From Qipengyuania sp. S6317L1 (GTDB lineage Bacteria > Pseudomonadota > Alphaproteobacteria > Sphingomonadales > Sphingomonadaceae): a DNA stretch of 64,000 nt. Both the position numbers and the translations under genes were made by a program. Positions 16,840 to 27,600 of this stretch are shown in pieces. The stretch spans positions 248,001 to 312,000 of the forward strand of contig NZ_JALKAJ010000005.1 of assembly GCF_023015615.1 (NCBI RefSeq), in the 5' to 3' direction. The notes below the pieces were generated by a model that saw only the letters and a list, made by a program, of their open reading frames with translations, was not told the origin of the DNA and did not search any database. The first letter of the stretch is position 1. Each line of letters starts with the position of its first letter.

Positions 16840-17976
16840 ATGAGTAAGCCTAAAACTGCACCCAAGGTGCTTCATCTGCATTCGACCTTTGCCGCCGGTG
16901 GAAAAGAGCTGCGCGCGGTTCATTTGATGAACGCTTTCGGCAAAGAGCTTGAGCATACTATCGTCTCTGGCCAGCCAGAGCATATGGAGGCGATGGAGCA
17001 CGTAGTCCCACGCGTGCCGGTTCGTGTCGCGCAAGATTTCCCCTCGCTTACCGGCTGGCCCACGCCCGGACGCCTTTTCAAAATAGCGCAGGCGATGAAA
17101 GACCACGATCTCGTGCTCACCTATAATTGGGGCGCGATGGACGCGGTGCTGGCGCACACCATCTTTGCCAAGCTTCTGGATCTGCCTCCGCTGATCCACC
17201 ACGAGGATGGCTTTAACGAGGATGAAGCCGACGGCCTCAAGAAAAGCCGCAACTGGATGCGCCAGTTTGCTTTGACAGGCGCGCACGCTCTGGTTGTTCC
17301 AAGCCAGGTCCTTGAAAAAATTGCACTTGATGCCTGGGCGCAGCCCCGATCCCTCATCAAGCGTATTCCCAATGGCATCGACACCAAAGCTTTTGGCAAG
17401 GCGCCAAAGCCGGGATCTTTGCGTGTTATCAAGCGCGAAGGTGAGCGGTGGATCGGCACGTTAGCCGGGCTGCGCGCCGTCAAACAGTTGCCTGTGCTGA
17501 TAGAGGCTTTCTCTGGGCTTGATGACAACTGGCATCTGGTGATCCTTGGCGATGGGCCAGAGCGTGATGCAATCGAAGCCAAGGCCGCTGAGCTTGAAGT
17601 CAACCACCGCGTTCATATGCCCGGCGCGGTTAAGGATCCGGCAAGCGTCATCGGTCTGTTCGATATCTTCGCGCTCTCCTCGAAAAGCGAACAATTCCCG
17701 CTTAGCGTAGTGGAAGCCATGGCCGCGGGATTGCCGGTCGCTACCCCTGATGTGGGCGATGTGCGCGCAATCCTTGCTCCTGAAAACCACGCATTCATCG
17801 CTGTTCCCGGCGATACGGCGGCGCTCGCCCAGGTGATTGGCGATCTCGCTTCGAATGAGCTTCTTCGTGCAGAAGTGGGCAAGGCCAATCGCGAGAAAGC
17901 GCGCGCGAACTTCGATCAAAGCGCGATGATCAATGCCTACCGCGCGCTTTACTGGGACGCGATCGGGCGCGCGTAA
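16840..17976 (+). CDS. GT4-family glycosyltransferase
   Basis: 378-residue retaining glycosyltransferase of the GT-B fold. The N-terminal domain starts KVLHLHSTFAAGGKE; the C-terminal domain has the E-x7-E type motif SEQFPLSVVEAMAAGLPV that binds the nucleotide-sugar donor. The start is the ATG at 16840, giving MSKPKTAPK; the open frame reaches back to a TTG inside the hydrolase gene. Acceptor is unknown; GT4 enzymes build lipopolysaccharide, capsule, exopolysaccharide or glycolipids. There is no polysaccharide cluster around it. Confidence 0.88.
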   Translation: MSKPKTAPKVLHLHSTFAAGGKELRAVHLMNAFGKELEHTIVSGQPEHMEAMEHVVPRVPVRVAQDFPSLTGWPTPGRLFKIAQAMKDHDLVLTYNWGAMDAVLAHTIFAKLLDLPPLIHHEDGFNEDEADGLKKSRNWMRQFALTGAHALVVPSQVLEKIALDAWAQPRSLIKRIPNGIDTKAFGKAPKPGSLRVIKREGERWIGTLAGLRAVKQLPVLIEAFSGLDDNWHLVILGDGPERDAIEAKAAELEVNHRVHMPGAVKDPASVIGLFDIFALSSKSEQFPLSVVEAMAAGLPVATPDVGDVRAILAPENHAFIAVPGDTAALAQVIGDLASNELLRAEVGKANREKARANFDQSAMINAYRALYWDAIGRA

Positions 17977-17989
17977 TCTGCAATCATCG

Positions 17990-18035
17990 GCAGGCGAACA
18001 CCTTCATTTAGGGTTCAAGTTCGCGCCTGCATTTG
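17990..18035 (+). terminator. Hairpin after glycosyltransferase gene
   Basis: GCAGGCGAAC (17990-17999) pairs with GTTCGCGCCTGC (18019-18030) apart from a two-base bulge, followed by ATTTGT. It begins 13 bp beyond the stop codon and is a plausible, though U-poor, intrinsic terminator. Confidence 0.4.
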
Positions 18036-18146
18036 TAACAAGGGCTAACACTTGTGTGCGGATTGGCTACTTTGCGCCATTGCGCGAGGCCAATGCGCTC
18101 CTTAAAGAGCCGCCTTAAGGTAAATGACTAAGAGGAAAAACGCCCC

Positions 18147-18929
18147 GTGGCGCGCACTCCGACAACGACGAACACTTCTGAAAACCAAGCCGGTGCCACT
18201 TCGCGCGAGGATGAAGTCCTCATGCGCGAAATTGACGAGGCCGTGCGTCAGGATGACACGCTTCAATTCTTCCAGAAATACGGTGTGGCGCTTGGCTCTG
18301 CCGTGGCGATCATCATCGTCGGCATGTTCGGCTATTGGTGGTGGGATTCCACCACCGAAGCCGCGCTTGAGGAGCAATCGGAAGCCATTGTCAGTGCGCT
18401 CGACTCGATAGAGGCAACCGATTTTTCTGGTGCTGACGAGAAGGTCGAGGGGCTGATCGACGATGGAAGCGTTGGCGCGCGGACTATGGCGCGCTTTCTC
18501 CAGGCTGCTTCGGCGTTGGAGCAGGGCAACAATGACAAAGCAGTCGAGCTTTACGCAGGCATCGTGGCAGACGGGGGAACGCCGCAACCTTTGCGCGATC
18601 TTGCGCTTGTCCGCGAAGTTTCGGCCAATTTCGACAAAATGAAGCCGGCTGATGTGATCGCCAAGCTCGAAGGGCTCGCCGTACCGGGCAACCCGTATTT
18701 CGGCAGCGCAGGCGAGCTTGTTGCGGTCGCCCACCTTGAAGCGGGCAATCGCGAAGAAGCGGGCGCGCTCTTCTCTGCTATCTCGCAGGATGAGACGGTG
18801 CCGGATACCTTGCGCAACCGCACGCGCCAAATGGCAGGTTTGCTTGGCGTTGATGCAATTGTTGATGTGAATGAGCTGATCGAGGAGCAATCCTCTGCGG
18901 CGCCGCCACCGGGCGCGCGCGCACAGTAA
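18147..18929 (+). CDS. YfgM-like membrane-anchored TPR protein
   Basis: 260 residues. A cytosolic N-terminus of about 46 residues leads to one membrane helix (about 47-66, GVALGSAVAIIIVGMFGYWWW), followed by a periplasmic helical-repeat domain of the TPR_21/YfgM type. YfgM-like proteins work with the SecYEG translocon and periplasmic chaperones. The start is a GTG at 18147. bamB follows 39 bp downstream, the usual order in proteobacteria, which supports a role in outer-membrane protein biogenesis. The Ala/Pro-rich C-terminus is probably disordered. Confidence 0.87.
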   Translation: MARTPTTTNTSENQAGATSREDEVLMREIDEAVRQDDTLQFFQKYGVALGSAVAIIIVGMFGYWWWDSTTEAALEEQSEAIVSALDSIEATDFSGADEKVEGLIDDGSVGARTMARFLQAASALEQGNNDKAVELYAGIVADGGTPQPLRDLALVREVSANFDKMKPADVIAKLEGLAVPGNPYFGSAGELVAVAHLEAGNREEAGALFSAISQDETVPDTLRNRTRQMAGLLGVDAIVDVNELIEEQSSAAPPPGARAQ

Positions 18930-18968
18930 TCTGCATTGGAACATAAGACTTTGAGATTTGGGACGGGA

Positions 18969-20318
18969 ATGACAATGCGCGAATCGAAACTGAGTTTGAA
19001 AGGTGCGATTGCCGCCGGGACGTTGGCGATGCTTTCAACTGGTCTGCTGACCGCGTGTGCCGGGGACAAGAAGACCACGCCGACTGTTGGTGATCGCACT
19101 CCGATCCTTTCACGCATCGAGAGCGGGGCGAGCGTCGATCCGGCGCTGGCTGGCGTTTCGGTTGTGCTTCCGCCCGCCCAGACCAATGCCGAGTGGGCAC
19201 AAGTGGGCGGCTCTGCGAGCAAGTCGTATGGCCACCTTGCGCTGGGTCAAAACCCGACGAAAGTGTGGTCCAAGAATATTGCCGGCTCGAGCAGTTCAGA
19301 GCGGCTCGCGGCCTCTCCTGTGATTGGTGCCGGCAAGCTGTTTGTCGAAGACACGCAAGGCGTGATCTATGCTTTCGACAAGGCGACCGGCGCGCAAATC
19401 TGGCGGGTCGAAGACCATGAGATGGCCGAGGACCTTCGTCCTTCTGCCTTTGGCGGCGGGGTGAGCTATGAAAATGGCATTGTGTATGCGACCAACGGCG
19501 CGGGCGATGTGAAGGCCTTGCGCGCCGAAACCGGCGAACAGATCTGGAAAGTGCAGCCCGCAGGGCCCCTGCGTGGATCGCCTACGATCGCGTTTGGTCA
19601 GGTTTACGTGATGACGCAGGACAATCAGGTCATCGCATTGAACGCGGCGGATGGCGCGCTTTTGTGGAACGAATCGGGCTCTGCCACGCAAAGCGGCGTG
19701 TTCGGTGTCGCGGCACCCGCAGCAGGCCAGGGGACGGTGATCGCAGGATATTCCTCCGGCGAGCTTTCTGCATATCGTTATGAGAACGGACGCACGCTTT
19801 GGGCGGACGCTCTGGCGCGGACGAACATCTCCACAAAGGTGAGCTCTGTTACCGATATCGACGCTGACCCCATTATCGATTCAGGCCGCGTCTATGCGCT
19901 GGGCCAAGGGGGCCGTATGGCCGCTTATGAGCTTGTGACGGGCCAGCGGATTTGGGAATTGAACCTTGCAGGGATTTCGACCCCGGCGATTGCAGGCGAG
20001 TGGATTTTTACGCTTACCGATGATGCCCGCCTGCTTGCCATTGCTCGTTCAACCGGGCGCGTTCGCTGGATTACGCAGCTTCAATCCTACCGCAACGAAG
20101 AGAAGAAGAAGGACCCGATCTTCTGGACAGGTCCAGTGCTGGCGGGTGGCCACTTGTGGGTTGCAAGTTCGCGCGGCGAAGTGTGGCGGGTCAGTGCCGG
20201 AGAAGGGTCTTCGCAACTCTTCGCAGATGTCGACAGCCCGGTCAGCCTTGCGCCGGTGGTTGCCGATAACACCTTGTATCTTCTGGACGATTCTGGAACG
20301 ATCCACGCCTGGCGTTAA
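18969..20318 (+). CDS. bamB: Outer-membrane assembly lipoprotein BamB
   Basis: 449-residue lipoprotein with an eight-bladed PQQ-like beta-propeller. The lipobox LTAC places the acylated Cys at residue 30. Repeating blade motifs of the form G-x-x-Y-A-F-x-x-x-T-G-x-x-x-W are clear, for example IYAFDKATGAQIWRV, VKALRAETGEQIWKV and VIALNAADGALLWNE. BamB supports BamA in inserting beta-barrel proteins. The ATG at 18969 is preferred over an upstream in-frame TTG (18936). It follows the YfgM-like gene; der, the common next gene, is replaced here by an ICMT-like membrane protein. Confidence 0.93.
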   Translation: MTMRESKLSLKGAIAAGTLAMLSTGLLTACAGDKKTTPTVGDRTPILSRIESGASVDPALAGVSVVLPPAQTNAEWAQVGGSASKSYGHLALGQNPTKVWSKNIAGSSSSERLAASPVIGAGKLFVEDTQGVIYAFDKATGAQIWRVEDHEMAEDLRPSAFGGGVSYENGIVYATNGAGDVKALRAETGEQIWKVQPAGPLRGSPTIAFGQVYVMTQDNQVIALNAADGALLWNESGSATQSGVFGVAAPAAGQGTVIAGYSSGELSAYRYENGRTLWADALARTNISTKVSSVTDIDADPIIDSGRVYALGQGGRMAAYELVTGQRIWELNLAGISTPAIAGEWIFTLTDDARLLAIARSTGRVRWITQLQSYRNEEKKKDPIFWTGPVLAGGHLWVASSRGEVWRVSAGEGSSQLFADVDSPVSLAPVVADNTLYLLDDSGTIHAWR

Positions 20319-20386
20319 GTCTCCCGGCTAAACCAGCCTAAAGGTAGGCATGTGATTAACCCTTTTGCGTTACTCGCCGAAGGGTA

Positions 20387-21853
20387 ATGAGCAAACCTTC
20401 TCCTTCAAGCGCTGCATACGCGCCCGCGAAGCATGACAAACTCACATTGCCAAAAAGCGATGTGTCGTCAGGTGTCGGCTTTGCAGGGTTGCTTGGGCTG
20501 CTTGCATGGATCCTGTTCTGCCGCAATTTCCCGCTTATCGCGGACGGGCTCGGGCTCGAGGGCGAGCATGGTGTCCTCTCCGGCCCTCACGCATCGCTTG
20601 CCGCGATGGCGTTCACCGCAGGGCCCATGGCGATCTGGTCGCTTCTGGTGGACCGCGTGCACCTGCGCCCGTCGACAGGGCTGGACTGGAACCTTAAACG
20701 ACCGCTTGAGGAGACGATTAGCGTTTCCGCGGTCAAGATCGTTGGCCTTTGGGCAACATGGGCGGTGATTGGCGGCCTTTATTGCCTGTGCCGCTGGTAT
20801 TGGGATGGCTCATACCTCTTCGCGATGGAGGTCATGGGGCTGGCGATCCTGCCAATGATCGTTCTCTCGGTGCCTTATGTAATGTGGCTCGATCGCCATA
20901 TGGTCGATGTAAAAGATGCGACATGGCATTTCGGCGCACTGATTGCGACCCACCCAAGCGATACGGCCCGTGCCGAGATCGACATGGAAGCGGTCAAGAA
21001 ACACTGGCGTGCGTGGATTATCAAAGGCTTTTTCAGCGCCTTCATGATCTCGATCCTGCCGGGGGGCTTTGCCATGATTGTCGAGGCAGACCCGGCCAGC
21101 GTGCTCGCCAACCCTTTCGAAATTGGCATGTTCCTCATCACCTTCCTGTTCGTCGTCGACGTGCAGATCGGAACGGTCGGCTATCTCTTCACGCTGCGCC
21201 CGCTGGATGCGCATATTCGCTCTGGTAATCCGTTTATCGGAGGCTGGCTCGCAGCGCTGCTTTGCTACCCGCCATTCGTTTGGGGGCTGATTGGCAACAA
21301 TGGGCAAATCCTGAGCTATGAGGGGAGCACGCAAGGCTGGGGCTATTGGCTTGCCGATATGCCGCAGTTGATGTGGGTGTGGGCCGTTTGGCTCGTATTG
21401 CTCACCGCAATCTATGCGTGGGCAACGGTGGTGTTCGGAATTCGCTTTTCCAACCTCACCTATCGCGGCGTACTGACAAACGGGCCATATCGCTACACAC
21501 GCCATCCCGCCTACCTATCGAAGAACCTGTTCTGGTGGTGTTCGGTCATGCCGTTCCTCGTTACCAGCGGTTCCTATGTCGATGTGATCCGCAACACCTT
21601 TTTCCTGCTCGTTGTCAACGCGATCTACTATTGGCGCGCACGCACCGAAGAGGCGCATCTGCTCGCTGAAGATCCCAAATACCGTCAGTATTTCGATTGG
21701 ATGGAAGAAAACGGGGTGATCACATCGCGTCTCGCCAAGTTGAAGAGCGGAGCGTGGGGCGTGGTTTTTGGTGAAACACGCAAGCCACGATCCGAGCCAG
21801 CGCACCGCGGGCAAACAGGCGCGACGCCTCAAAGCGAAGAACCGGCAGAATAG
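20387..21853 (+). CDS. Polytopic membrane protein with ICMT/PEMT-type C-terminal domain
   Basis: 488 residues with about nine to eleven membrane helices. The C-terminal part contains NGPYRYTRHPAYLSKN (about 367-382) and YYWRARTEEAHLLAEDPKYRQY, the SAM-binding signature of isoprenylcysteine carboxyl methyltransferase and phospholipid N-methyltransferase families. The N-terminal 340 residues are an additional multi-helix membrane region I cannot assign; typical bacterial ICMT-like proteins are only 150-220 residues. Methylation of a lipid or lipidated substrate in the inner membrane is an inference. The C-tail (about 455-488) is polar and disordered. Confidence 0.75.
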   Translation: MSKPSPSSAAYAPAKHDKLTLPKSDVSSGVGFAGLLGLLAWILFCRNFPLIADGLGLEGEHGVLSGPHASLAAMAFTAGPMAIWSLLVDRVHLRPSTGLDWNLKRPLEETISVSAVKIVGLWATWAVIGGLYCLCRWYWDGSYLFAMEVMGLAILPMIVLSVPYVMWLDRHMVDVKDATWHFGALIATHPSDTARAEIDMEAVKKHWRAWIIKGFFSAFMISILPGGFAMIVEADPASVLANPFEIGMFLITFLFVVDVQIGTVGYLFTLRPLDAHIRSGNPFIGGWLAALLCYPPFVWGLIGNNGQILSYEGSTQGWGYWLADMPQLMWVWAVWLVLLTAIYAWATVVFGIRFSNLTYRGVLTNGPYRYTRHPAYLSKNLFWWCSVMPFLVTSGSYVDVIRNTFFLLVVNAIYYWRARTEEAHLLAEDPKYRQYFDWMEENGVITSRLAKLKSGAWGVVFGETRKPRSEPAHRGQTGATPQSEEPAE

Positions 21854-21977
21854 TGCGTTGTGATCGGGAGGCACCGGCCGCCTCGCGCAAATGCCCTAAC
21901 TTGGTTTTAACCATAATCGATTAGCCAAGTCCCTGAAGCGTGGTAACAAATTGTGCCGCGCGCGATTGGGGGTTTAT

Positions 21978-23228
21978 ATGACCTTAGGCCGCACACTGCC
22001 GCTGGCGCGAGCCAATAAGGCCTGGCGCGAGGGCAATTATGCTCACGGATTTGTTGCCAATGGGTTTGAGCCTGTTCTTGGCGCTTTCAAGGCATCTATT
22101 CTTGCCGAAGAAGCATTGGGCGCAGCGTGCACGATCATAAAGGATGGCAAGGTCGTGGTCGACTTGGTCGGTGGCTGGAAGGACGAAGCTCGCCAAGACC
22201 CTTGGAACGAGGGCGATATTGCGCTCGTCTATTCGCTTACAAAGGGTCTGACCGGGATGGCTGGCGCGGTAGCGGTGTCGCGCGGGCTGTTTTCCTATGA
22301 GGAAAAAGTCGCGGACATCTGGCCGGAATTCGCAGCCCACGGCAAAGGTGATGTGACGGTCGGCGAGGCGCTGTCTGAACAGGCTGGCCTTGCCGCAATC
22401 GACTTCAAACTCACTCTTGAAAACATTGGCGATGAGGACGCAATTTGTGCCGCTATCGCTGCGCAAAAGCCCAATTGGCGACCAGGCGATTACTCGGGCA
22501 ACCATGCTTACACGCTGGGATGGATTGCGAGCGAGCTGACCCGTCGACGCGACCCACAAGGCCGCCGCCTGCCGCAATTCTTCGCGCAAGAGATTGCAGG
22601 GCCACTTGGCCAGAATGTTTTCGTCGGCCTCCCGGAGAGCTTTGACCGAGAGCGTATCGCGCGCATCAAGGGGTTCGGGATGGAGGACCTCTTCATCCAT
22701 CACACGACGATGCCGTGGGCGCTGACGTTCAAGATGTGCATGCCGGGCACTTTGGCCTTCCGCACGCTCAACAACCCGTTGGTGCTCGAAGGGCCGGGGG
22801 CTCTCGATAATGAGGACTTCTGGCGCGTGGGGCAAGGGGCGGCGGGTGGCATGGCCTCTGCACATGGTCTTGCGCAGCTTTATGATGCGTTTGCGCGGGG
22901 CGGAGAGGCGCTGGGCATAACGCCAGAGGTGATAGCGGTCCTTAAAGCGGGGCATCCTTACCCGAAGAAGGGCCTCAAGGACCAGGTCCTCACCGCTGAT
23001 ATGTATTACTCGCTCGGCTTTGAGAAACCATTTAGCGAGTGGGAATACGCCCGCACGGCTTCCGCCTTTGGCAGTTTTGCAGTCGGCGGCTCCCTCGCGT
23101 TCTGCGATCCCGATGACGGCGTTTCCTACGCGTGGATTACCAATCAGCTTGGCACCGGCAAGTGGGATGACCCCCGCGAGAAAATGGTGCGCGATGCCTT
23201 TTACTCATGCCTGGAGAACGGCGCATGA
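21978..23228 (+). CDS. Serine hydrolase, beta-lactamase/EstB family
   Basis: 416-residue class C beta-lactamase-related esterase. The SxxK motif is YSLTKG with S86 and K89; the Tyr motif is probably in YSGNHAYTLG. No signal peptide is seen, so it is likely cytoplasmic, as in EstB/LACTB-type esterases. An upstream in-frame start (21951) is less likely because MTLGRTLPLARANKAW is the normal opening. Its TGA overlaps the ATG of the next gene (ATGA at 23225-23228), making it the first member of a translationally coupled trio with the metallophosphoesterase and the GMC fusion. Confidence 0.87.
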   Translation: MTLGRTLPLARANKAWREGNYAHGFVANGFEPVLGAFKASILAEEALGAACTIIKDGKVVVDLVGGWKDEARQDPWNEGDIALVYSLTKGLTGMAGAVAVSRGLFSYEEKVADIWPEFAAHGKGDVTVGEALSEQAGLAAIDFKLTLENIGDEDAICAAIAAQKPNWRPGDYSGNHAYTLGWIASELTRRRDPQGRRLPQFFAQEIAGPLGQNVFVGLPESFDRERIARIKGFGMEDLFIHHTTMPWALTFKMCMPGTLAFRTLNNPLVLEGPGALDNEDFWRVGQGAAGGMASAHGLAQLYDAFARGGEALGITPEVIAVLKAGHPYPKKGLKDQVLTADMYYSLGFEKPFSEWEYARTASAFGSFAVGGSLAFCDPDDGVSYAWITNQLGTGKWDDPREKMVRDAFYSCLENGA

Positions 23229-24658
23229 GCATCTCTCACGTAGTCCTCTCGGACATTCACCTTGGCGCGCGCGACAGCATTATGACGCATCTGGGCGGCC
23301 ACGAGGAAATCCTCGAGGGGCCTTCGGAAGTGATGACCGCATTCGCCAATGGTATGCGCGCAACGCTTGGGTCGACCAAGCCGCAGCTGGTGCTTTTGGG
23401 CGATGCGCTTGACCTTGGGCTCTCCCCATTTGGCGACGTGTCGAAAAGCTTTCTGCAGCTGCTCGATGCCTTCTTCCCGCAAGGTGGTGAAGACATTTTC
23501 GCGCGCGAAATCATCTATATCGCGGGCAATCACGACCACCATTTGTGGCGCATTGCGCAGGACCAAGGGTTTCTGGATGCGGTTGAAAGCGGTGAGATTC
23601 CGGGGGATCTTGCCTCCACCAGCCGCATTTTCGGCACGCCCTCGCGCCGCTGCCGCTTGATGGAGAGCCTGCTGCGCCACCGTCCGCATCTTGCCGATGC
23701 CAGCGTGCGCATTGCCTATCCCAATTGGGGCATCGCGGATGAAAAATTGAGCCGCGCGGTGGTCATGCACCACGGGCACTATCTTGACGGTATGTACCGC
23801 GCGCTTTCCAATATGCGTGGGTTCCTTGGCGGCACGGATCCTCGCCCTGAAACCATGCAGCAATTGGAGCAGGAGAACGGGCCGTGGATCGACTTCCTGT
23901 GGTCGGACCTTGGCAGCGCTGGCGATGTCGGCGCGGAAGTCGGCTCACTTTATGAGACGATGCTCAGCGCAGGCGCCAGCCATGATTTTGCTGAGAGCCT
24001 TGGCCGAAGGATTACAGGTGGATTGCACTCCAGGCTTGGGATCAATCCGAAAATGGAGCTCAAATACGGAATTACTCTCGACAATCTGATCCGTGCAGGC
24101 GTCGATATGACAGCGGGCCGCGGAGCCGAACGGCAGCGTGATGGCCATGGGCACGTACTGGGCGCGAATGAGGTCGATGATCTCGGCTGGTATCTGGGCG
24201 GGCCAGTTGCGCTGGAAATGCGCGAAGAACTGGGATTCATCCCGCGCGAGGTCAATTTCATCTTCGGCCATACGCATAAACCGTTTCAGGACGAGCTAAT
24301 GGTTGATGGGTTTGACCTGCCTGTGGGCGTATTCAACACCGGCGGCTGGGTGCTCGACGAGCCTACTTTGATGCCGGTTCAGGGCTGTGCGGCGATGCTT
24401 GTTTCGGACGAGTTGGAAGTTGCATCCCTGCGCCTTTTCAATGACCCCACAGACGGCACGATGGCGCCGGTCCGGGTCGAGGGCAGCGGGCGTCAAACCA
24501 AGCTTTTTGACGAAGCCAGCCAAGCGGTTGCGAGCGCCAATGCCGAGTGGGGCGCGTTCTCAGCTATCGTCCACGAACGCATCATCGAGGAGGCCGACAA
24601 GCGCGTCGCGAAGCTTCTCGAAGAGTCGAATGATTACGCGCGGGAGGCCGCAGAATGA
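23225..24658 (+). CDS. Calcineurin-like metallophosphoesterase
   Basis: 477-residue phosphoesterase with the complete dimetal signature: D10 and H12 in LSDIHLGARD, D60 in LLGDALDLG, N102/H103 in AGNHDHH, a middle His in VVMHHGHYLDG and FGHTHKPF near residue 348. It is about twice the size of LpxH-like enzymes, with extra helical material between motifs and an Asp/Glu-rich helical C-terminus (430-477). Substrate unknown: a phospholipid, UDP-sugar lipid or cyclic nucleotide are candidates. Coupled by ATGA overlaps on both sides. Confidence 0.87.
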   Translation: MSISHVVLSDIHLGARDSIMTHLGGHEEILEGPSEVMTAFANGMRATLGSTKPQLVLLGDALDLGLSPFGDVSKSFLQLLDAFFPQGGEDIFAREIIYIAGNHDHHLWRIAQDQGFLDAVESGEIPGDLASTSRIFGTPSRRCRLMESLLRHRPHLADASVRIAYPNWGIADEKLSRAVVMHHGHYLDGMYRALSNMRGFLGGTDPRPETMQQLEQENGPWIDFLWSDLGSAGDVGAEVGSLYETMLSAGASHDFAESLGRRITGGLHSRLGINPKMELKYGITLDNLIRAGVDMTAGRGAERQRDGHGHVLGANEVDDLGWYLGGPVALEMREELGFIPREVNFIFGHTHKPFQDELMVDGFDLPVGVFNTGGWVLDEPTLMPVQGCAAMLVSDELEVASLRLFNDPTDGTMAPVRVEGSGRQTKLFDEASQAVASANAEWGAFSAIVHERIIEEADKRVAKLLEESNDYAREAAE

Positions 24659-27600
24659 GCATTCAGCAAACCCCATTTGGGCAAAAACGCATCGCCAAAT
24701 CGCTGGACCAGGCGAAGTCTCACTACACCGTTCTTGTTGTTGGCTCAGGCTATGGCGCGGGTGTCGCGGCATCGCGTTTGGCGCGTGCTGGTCAGGACGT
24801 CTGCGTCCTTGAACGCGGCAAGGAAATGCTGCCGGGCGAATACCCCAACAAAATCGGAGATGCGCAAGACGCAGTGCAGTTCAACGTCAAAGGTGGCCGC
24901 ATTGGCGCGCCAGATGCGCTGTTTGAAGTGCACGTCAACGATGACCAATATGCGCTCGTGGGCTGCGGGCTTGGCGGCACTTCCCTGATCAACGCCAACG
25001 TCTCTCTGGAACTCGATAAGCGCCTTCTCGATCAAGCCCATTGGCCCTCGGCGTTTCGCGATGATCCGCATATGGTGGACGCATATTATGAGCGCGCGCG
25101 AGAGATGCTCTCGCCCAATGCCTACCCCGATACGCATCCGACTTTGGGCAAGCTGGAGGCGCTGGAGCACTCGGCCAAGACCATGGGTGAGCGCTTCTAT
25201 AAGACGCCGATTAACGTCAATTTCGAGGATAAGACCAACAAGTTTGGCGTGCCGCAGCCTGCGTGCAACAACTGCGGTGACTGTGTCTCGGGCTGTAACG
25301 TGGGCGCGAAAAACACCACGCTTATGAACTACTTGCCCGACGCGGCGAACCACGGCGCGGAAATTTATACGCAGGCGAAAGTGAGCCATGTTGAGCGTGT
25401 GGGCGACAAATGGCTCGTCCATGTCGACAACAATGATGGCGGCGAAGACAAAGCTCGCGTTGTCATCTCCGCAGACCATGTCGTTCTGGGCGCGGGCGCT
25501 CTGGGTTCGACCGAAATTCTCTTGCGTTCGCGCGAAAAAGGCTTGCCGCTTTCGGACCGCCTCGGCGCGAGTTTCTCAGGGAATGGCGATGCTTTGGGCT
25601 TTGCCTATGACAGCTATTTCAAGTCCGAGAAGACAGGCGAAGAGGTTCACGCTGAACCCTTTTACGCCATTGGTGTGGGCGCGAATGACGTTGCCAAAGA
25701 AGCCTACCCCGGCCCTTGCATTACCGGCGTGATCGATATGCGTGGGCACGAAGACGTGACCAAAGGTCTCGTCATCGAAGAAGGCGTTGCGCCCGGGATC
25801 CTCGCCGCTGGTCTTGGTCCGGCCTTTTTCTTTGGAGAAGCATTGGCGGACGGCTTCACCCGCTTTGGTTTTGACCAGATCAAACCGCGCCTGATGGATG
25901 CGAAGGCAATGGGCGAGGCGGTGCAGACCGACCCAGCCTCCATCGCCAGCCTTGCCTACAAAGGCCCAATGGCGCGCACGCTGACCTACCTTGTGATGAG
26001 CGTTGATGATTCTGGCGGCCAGTTGAAACTCGAAGACGATCGGCTCACCATCGAGTGGAAGAGCGCAGGGAAGCAACGCACCTTCCGCCGCGATGACGAC
26101 AAAATGCGCGAGGCGGCAGAAGCGATCCAGGCGCAATATTTCTCCGATCCACTGTGGTCTGAGCCTATGGGGCAAAAGCTCATCACCGTGCATCCGATTG
26201 GCGGCTGCGCGATGGGGGATGATGCGGGAAGCGGCGTTGTCGATGACACCTGCCGCGTGTTCTCCGGCACATCGGACACTGACGTTCACGAAGGCCTGTA
26301 TGTCTGCGATGGCTCGGTTCTTCCTGGCGCTGTGGGTGTGAACCCGCTTCTCACCATTACTGCCGTATCCGAGCGTGCGATTGAGAAACTGGCCCAGCGT
26401 CAAGGCTGGGAGATCGACTACTCGTTCCAGAACGAAGGGCCCCTACCTGAGCCTATCGAGGTCAAAGAGGCCGCCGAGGAAACCCAAGAGGTGCCTCACA
26501 ATGAGCACGTCAAACTTAGCATTGCCAAATGGGTGGCAGGCCACGCGATTGGTCCGGTTGCGGACAGCGTTGTAGCGGCAGCCGAGCACTTCAGATCGGG
26601 CGCCGTGGAAGAAGGCAAAGCGGCTATCCGCAAGCTCGTGCAGGAGCATCCCGAAGCGATGAGCCCGGGCATGGACTTCACCGAAACCATGGCAGGCTAT
26701 ATCTCGGCCACGGGCTGTCACCATCGCCCTTGCGGCCATGCAGAGCGCATCCGCGATGACTATGAAAACGGCTCGGCCTGGGGGCAGTCCGAAAAGAGCA
26801 TGTGCAGCTTCAAGCTGACTGTTGCGACCGACAACCTACACCGCATGATCGAAGATAAGAACCACCGTTCGCGCATCACGGGCGAGGTGCTGATTACTTG
26901 CGTTTCGCCTCAGCCACTCAAGGTGCGCGAGGGTCAATTCCAGCTGCTCGTGACCAATCCCGACCGGGCAGAAAGCTGGACCATGAATTACTTCATGGTG
27001 CTCGAAGGGCCTGAAGGTCCGATCCACTTTCAGGGTCACAAGACCTTGGAGCAGCGCGGCAAATCCGATCCGTGGACCGACCTGACCACTCTGTTCGTAA
27101 CGGTGCGTCACGGCGATGAGGACGGCGAGCTGATTGGGCGAGGTGTCCTGAAGCTTGGCATTGACGAATTCATGCGCCAGCTCACCACCATCACCGTCCA
27201 CGACAGCGACACGCTGGTGGGTCATGTGGTGAACCTGATCCCCAAAGCGAGGAAGGCCATAGAGACCTATTTCATGGCGAAATACGCAGGTTTCTTCGCG
27301 ATGAATGTGTTCCGCGCTTATGGCGGGATGCTCGCAACGCTCAACGACTTCCCCACGAAGGATGCGGAAAAGCTAGTGCTGCGCGAGCTCCATCTGCCAA
27401 AGGCCGAGCGATACGTTGTGCCAGCCGAGGACGGCGTGAATGTCGGCCTCACCCGTTATCGTGGCGGCTCGCGCGGGCCGATCATGCTCGCGCCAGGTTT
27501 CTCGGTAAAAGCCTCCAGCTTTGCGACGCCGACGGTGAAAAAAAACCTCGCCGAAAGCCTCGTCGAAGAGGGCTACGACGTGTGGCTGTTCGATTATCGG

